Shown here piece by piece: positions 60,551-64,000 of a stretch of DNA of 64,000 nucleotides. The stretch is from Achromobacter anxifer. Its GTDB lineage: Bacteria; Pseudomonadota; Gammaproteobacteria; Burkholderiales; Burkholderiaceae_B. The stretch lies in the NCBI RefSeq assembly GCF_903652925.1, contig NZ_CAHLAR010000012.1, positions 1 to 64,000 on the forward strand, written 5' to 3'. The notes beneath the pieces are model-generated. The model saw only the letters and a list, made by a program, of their open reading frames with translations. It did no database searches and was not told the DNA's origin. The position numbers were made by a program, and so were the translations under genes. Positions within the stretch are counted from its first letter, which is position 1. Every line of letters starts with the position of its first letter.

Positions 60551-61342
60551 TCAGTGGTCTTTCTTCCAGTCGGTGGAGTACCAGTACTTCACCTGTTCGG
60601 GCAGCGTGTTGTCGGCCGTCTTCAGCGTCTGCCAGTTATCCAGCCAGAACTTCAGGCGGAAGGCGTTGGGAGCGACGGCGAAGGCCAGGGGCTCGCGCAC
60701 CATGATGCCGTCCAGCACGCGCAGATTGCCGAAGTCGACCAGGAACTGGTTGGCCGTGGACAGCGACATGATGCCGGCGTCCAGGCGGCCGCTGGACAGG
60801 GCCTGCCCCACCGGCGCGCTGCCGCCGGAGAACTCCTTCATGGTGGCCTTGGGCAGCATCTTCTTGCCCACTTCCGCATAAGTGCTGGCGCCCAGCACGC
60901 CCACGGTCACGCCGTCCTTGTTGAGTTCCTCGTACGATTTGTACGGGGAATCCTTGGGCACCACGGCCACGGTGTCGGCATAGAACATCGGCGTGGAGAA
61001 CAGCACCTGGGCCGCGCGCTGCGGAGTCGGCGTCATGTCGGCGGCCACCATGTCGGCCTTGCCGGACAAGAGCGCCGGGATCAGGCCCTTCCACTCGTAG
61101 TCCTGCAGCACCAGCTTCACGCCCAGGTCGTCGGCCATGCGCTTGGCCACTTCCACGGCCAGGCCGGTGCGCTTGCCGCTCTTGTCCATAAAGCTCATCA
61201 GCGGCCCGGAGGTCTGCACCGCGACGCGCAGTTCGCCGCGCTTGAGGATGTCGCCCAGCTCGTCCGCCTGCGCGGGCAGGGCCACGGAGGCGGCCGCCAG
61301 GGCGATGCCGGCGACGCCCAGCCATTGTTTGATTTTCAGCAT
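60551..61342 (-). CDS. Amino-acid ABC transporter substrate-binding protein (family 3)
   Basis: A 263-residue SBP_bac_3 protein: signal peptide (MLKIKQWLGVAGIALAAASV, then ALPAQA), GDILKRGELRVAVQTSGPLM, TGLAVEVAKRMADDLGVKLV, and LLSGKADMVAADMTPTPQRA. The binding pocket residues of the polar amino-acid group are in place. Candidate ligands are pipecolate, lysine or a related amino acid, from context. Confidence 0.9.
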   Translation of the reverse strand: MLKIKQWLGVAGIALAAASVALPAQADELGDILKRGELRVAVQTSGPLMSFMDKSGKRTGLAVEVAKRMADDLGVKLVLQDYEWKGLIPALLSGKADMVAADMTPTPQRAAQVLFSTPMFYADTVAVVPKDSPYKSYEELNKDGVTVGVLGASTYAEVGKKMLPKATMKEFSGGSAPVGQALSSGRLDAGIMSLSTANQFLVDFGNLRVLDGIMVREPLAFAVAPNAFRLKFWLDNWQTLKTADNTLPEQVKYWYSTDWKKDH

Positions 61343-61478
61343 TTCCTACCCCTTGTGGTGAATGGACTCATGTCATTCCGGGCAAAGCACAGTGCGCCGG
61401 CAGCGCCCGGATCAGCCGGACCGGCCCTGGTTACCGCCGGGCGCCGCGCAAGCGCGAAACGCCCCTTGCTTCCTGCTG

Positions 61479-62228
61479 CTACAGAATCTTCTCCAGGAAG
61501 GCGCGGGTCCGCGCCTCCCTGGGATGGCCGAACACTTCGTCCGGCGTGCCCATTTCCACGATGCGGCCCGCGTCCATGAACAGCGCGCGGTCGCCCACGT
61601 CGCGGGCGAAGCCCATTTCATGGGTCACCACGGCCATGGTCATGCCGTCGCGCGCCAGCGCGCGCATCAGTTCCAGGATGCCTCCCACGGTTTCGGGGTC
61701 TAGCGCCGAGGTGGCCTCGTCGAACAGCATCAGCTTGGGGTCCATGGCCAGCGCGCGCGCGATCGCCACGCGCTGCTGCTGGCCGCCGGACAGCTGGCTG
61801 GGATAGCGCGCGCCGTAGTCGGCCATGCCGACCCGGCCCAGCAGTTCGCGGGCGTAGCGCTCGGCCTCGGCGCGGGGACGCCCGCGCACCACGCGCTGGG
61901 GTAGCGCGACGTTGTCCAGCGCGGTACGGTGTTGGAACAGGTTGAAGTGCTGGAACACCATGCCGACCTCGGTGCGCCAGCGGTTGACGTCCGTGGCCGG
62001 GTCGGTGAGCGACACGCCGTCCACGCGGATGGCGCCGCTGTCGATGCTTTCCAGCCCGTTGAGGGTGCGCAGCAAGGTGCTCTTGCCGGAACCGGAAGGT
62101 CCGACCACCACCATGACCTCGCCGCGGTTGAGCTGGCAGTCGATGCCGTCCAACGCCAGATGCGGGGCCTGCCCGTCGCGTTGATAGGTCTTGGTGACTG
62201 CCTGGACAACCAGCAAAGGTTCCGCCAC
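61479..62228 (-). CDS. Amino-acid ABC transporter ATPase (GlnQ/HisP-like)
   Basis: A 249-residue ATPase: Walker [11 protein letters not shown]-loop VFQHFNLFQ, signature [15 protein letters not shown], Walker [16 protein letters not shown]-loop [12 protein letters not shown] start with GGTGG upstream. It is the first gene of the operon and starts 150 bp from the divergent AmaB-like gene; 136 bp separate it from the binding protein gene. Confidence 0.92.
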   Translation of the reverse strand: MAEPLLVVQAVTKTYQRDGQAPHLALDGIDCQLNRGEVMVVVGPSGSGKSTLLRTLNGLESIDSGAIRVDGVSLTDPATDVNRWRTEVGMVFQHFNLFQHRTALDNVALPQRVVRGRPRAEAERYARELLGRVGMADYGARYPSQLSGGQQQRVAIARALAMDPKLMLFDEATSALDPETVGGILELMRALARDGMTMAVVTHEMGFARDVGDRALFMDAGRIVEMGTPDEVFGHPREARTRAFLEKIL

Positions 62229-62377
62229 GGATCCACCTTGAAAGGAGTGCTGCCTTGGTTAAAAAGGTTTCGCATTTCACGCTGGAGTTTCGTATAGTAA
62301 ATTTTTTTCCAGAATCGCCACTTAGGCATAACCCTTAAGCGAAGACTGGCTCTTCGCAGGCAACCCAAGGAACCGGC
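62229..62377. promoter_or_regulatory. Divergent promoter region of the pipecolate cluster
   Basis: This 149-bp AT-richer gap lies between the ABC ATPase (minus) and the AmaB-like gene (plus). It contains TATAGT (62293-62298), an A/T tract AAATTTTTTT and an interrupted repeat CTGGA...TCCAG (62282-62312) around it. A regulator site for the XRE-cupin protein is likely here, but I cannot define it. Confidence 0.4.
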
Positions 62378-63880
62378 ATGGACACTCCCCACGACATCCT
62401 GCGAGCGCTCGGGCTGAACCCGGAGTCGCTCAGCGGCGGCACGCTGCGCGCGCGCAGCCCGATAGACGGCGCCGAACTGGCCCAGGTCCACGAACACACG
62501 GTCGCCCAAGCCCATTCCGCCATCACCCGCGCGCGCCAGGCCAGCCTGGCGTGGCGCGACGTGCCGGCGCCGCGGCGCGGGGAACTGGTGCGCCTGTTCG
62601 GCGAAACGCTGCGCCAGCACAAGCGCGAGCTGGGCCGCCTGGTCAGCCTGGAGGCCGGCAAGATCGTGGCCGAGGGCGAAGGCGAAGTGCAGGAAATGAT
62701 CGACATCTGCGACTTCGCCGTGGGCCTGTCGCGCCAGCTGTACGGCCTGACGATCGCCTCCGAGCGCCCCGGCCACCGCATGATGGAAACCTGGCATCCG
62801 CTGGGCGTGGTCGGCGTGATCAGCGCCTTCAACTTCCCCGTCGCCGTGTGGTCCTGGAACGCCGCGCTGGCGCTGGTCTGCGGCAACGCCGTGGTGTGGA
62901 AGCCGTCGGAGAAAACCCCGCTGACCGCCCTGGCCTGCCAGGCGCTCTTCGCGCAGGCCGCGCAACGCTTCGGCGATGCGCCCGCCGGCCTGTCCGAAGT
63001 CCTGATCGGCGGCCGCGACATCGGCGAAGCGCTGGTGGATTCGCACGCGGTGGCGCTGGTGTCGGCCACCGGCTCGACCCGCATGGGCCGCCAGGTCGGC
63101 CCGCGCGTGGCGCAGCGCTTCGGCCGCGTGCTGCTGGAACTGGGCGGCAACAACGCCATCATCGTCGGCCCCACCGCCGACCTGGACATGGCCGCGCGCG
63201 GCATCGTGTTCGGCGCCATCGGCACGGCCGGCCAACGCTGCACCACCACGCGCCGCCTGATCGTGCACGAAAGCGTGGCCGACGACCTGGTGCAGCGCCT
63301 GCACAAGGCCTATGCCAGCGCCACCATCGGCAACCCGCTGGACAGCGCCACGCTGGTCGGCCCGCTGATCGACCGCGTATCGTTCGACGCCATGCAGGCC
63401 GCGCTGACGGCCGCGCGCGAGCAAGGCGGCAAGATCACGGGCGGCGAGCGCGTGCTGGCCGAGCAGTACCCCGACGCCTGGTACGCGCGCCCCGCCATCG
63501 CCGAAATGCCGGGCCAGACCGACGTGGTGTGCCACGAGACCTTCGCGCCGATCCTGTACGTGATGCGCTACACCGATTTCAACCAGGCGCTCGCCCTGCA
63601 TAACGGCGTGCCGCAAGGCCTGTCGTCCGCCATCTTCACCAATGACCTGCGCGAGGCCGAGACCTTCCTGTCCGCCGCGGGTTCGGACTGCGGCATCGCC
63701 AACGTCAACATAGGGACTTCCGGCGCCGAGATCGGCGGCGCGTTCGGCGGAGAAAAGGAAACCGGCGGCGGCCGCGAATCGGGTTCGGACGCCTGGCGCA
63801 ACTACATGCGCCGCGCCACCAACACGATCAACTATTCGCGCCAGTTGCCGCTGGCCCAGGGCATCAAGTTCGGCGAATAG
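62378..63880 (+). CDS. amaB: ALDH7-type aldehyde dehydrogenase, AmaB-like (piperideine-6-carboxylate dehydrogenase)
   Basis: A 500-residue NAD-dependent dehydrogenase. FNFPVAVWSWNAALAL, catalytic Glu254 (LLELGGNNAII) and Cys288 (AGQRCTTTRRL) are in place, and the C-terminus NVNIGTSGAEIGGAFGGEKE with TGGGRESGSDAW is specific for antiquitin/ALDH7. It should oxidise piperideine-6-carboxylate (2-aminoadipate semialdehyde) to 2-aminoadipate, the step after the AmaA-like oxidase encoded on the other strand. Confidence 0.9.
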   Translation: MDTPHDILRALGLNPESLSGGTLRARSPIDGAELAQVHEHTVAQAHSAITRARQASLAWRDVPAPRRGELVRLFGETLRQHKRELGRLVSLEAGKIVAEGEGEVQEMIDICDFAVGLSRQLYGLTIASERPGHRMMETWHPLGVVGVISAFNFPVAVWSWNAALALVCGNAVVWKPSEKTPLTALACQALFAQAAQRFGDAPAGLSEVLIGGRDIGEALVDSHAVALVSATGSTRMGRQVGPRVAQRFGRVLLELGGNNAIIVGPTADLDMAARGIVFGAIGTAGQRCTTTRRLIVHESVADDLVQRLHKAYASATIGNPLDSATLVGPLIDRVSFDAMQAALTAAREQGGKITGGERVLAEQYPDAWYARPAIAEMPGQTDVVCHETFAPILYVMRYTDFNQALALHNGVPQGLSSAIFTNDLREAETFLSAAGSDCGIANVNIGTSGAEIGGAFGGEKETGGGRESGSDAWRNYMRRATNTINYSRQLPLAQGIKFGE

Positions 63881-63904
63881 GCCCGCGAGCAAGGCAGTCC
63901 ACGC

Positions 63905-63940
63905 AAGCCCCCGCGCATGGCCCGCCATGCGCGGGGGCTT
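63905..63940. terminator. Terminator after the AmaB-like gene
   Basis: A perfect 16-bp stem AAGCCCCCGCGCATGG / CCATGCGCGGGGGCTT with loop CCCG lies 24 bp past the stop. The plus-strand tail has few T residues (ACGCTTTCT); it may work in both directions. The final 60 bases of the window show no gene. Confidence 0.75.
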
Positions 63941-64000
63941 ACGCTTTCTACATACGATTAGCCTGCCTTACAAACTGTAGTGGGGGTGGATGCTACATTT

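Noticed and set aside
61730-63928. 732-residue minus-strand open frame opposite the AmaB-like gene
   Set aside because: Antisense shadow of a strongly motif-bearing aldehyde dehydrogenase gene.

Overview
The window is high-GC betaproteobacterial chromosome, most likely Alcaligenaceae (Achromobacter or Bordetella-like). The evidence is the pair of Bug-type tripartite-tricarboxylate receptors beside GntR and LysR regulators, two DUF4148 proteins, an Lgm/Arn-like glycosyltransferase pair and the general codon and GC style. Taxonomy is inferred from gene content only. I see no rRNA, CRISPR array, integrase or complete insertion sequence. There are two tRNA genes, His(GTG) and Arg(TCT), both on the minus strand.

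Layout. 1-3.7 kb: lambdoid early region of a prophage (CI-like repressor, divergent Cro/YdaS-like protein, O-like DUF1376 protein with iteron-like repeats, P-like protein, two small late-early genes, terminator). 3.8-6.4 kb: heptosyltransferase-like GT9, YjaB acetyltransferase, DUF4189 protein, tRNA-His. 6.5-12.6 kb: cardiolipin synthase, hotdog thioesterase, beta-hydroxyacid dehydrogenase, MFS transporter, a frameshifted EamA-type exporter and a DUF985 cupin. 12.6-16.1 kb: GntR regulator divergent from a Bug receptor and a gamma-glutamyltransferase. 16.1-27.8 kb: heavy-metal block, with czcCBA translationally coupled to an ArnC/ArnT-like glycosyltransferase pair, a CzcRS-type two-component system and two DUF4148 proteins that share a candidate operator.

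27.8-38.3 kb: Bug receptor, LysR regulator and a tightly overlapped catabolic operon (hydantoinase A and B, a TPP-dependent acetolactate-synthase-like enzyme, and a three-subunit ferredoxin/FAD/FAD amine dehydrogenase). 38.3-43.6 kb: small envelope or stress proteins (DUF4142, PRC-barrel, Pro-rich secreted protein), GT9 and GT4 glycosyltransferases, a lipoprotein. 43.7-47.5 kb: second phage block (tailspike, tandem terminators, Q-like protein, unknown protein, second CI-like repressor whose C-terminal part closely matches the first).

48-51.5 kb: a six-gene minus-strand operon that looks dedicated to nucleic-acid alkylation damage: O6-methylguanine-DNA methyltransferase, three paralogous 2OG-Fe(II) oxygenases, an Ada zinc-domain protein and a small unknown, mostly joined by ATGA overlaps. 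One oxygenase has lost the metal-binding aspartate and the Ada-like protein has lost the methyl-acceptor cysteine. This is my main candidate for an under-described system.

51.5-57.1 kb: DUF1697 protein, PhyH dioxygenase, an IorAB-type molybdenum hydroxylase with its XdhC-like maturation factor, tRNA-Arg. 57.2-63.9 kb: a probable L-pipecolate catabolic and uptake cluster: an amino-acid ABC transporter, AmaA-like oxidase and cupin-XRE regulator on the minus strand, divergent from an AmaB-like (ALDH7) dehydrogenase.
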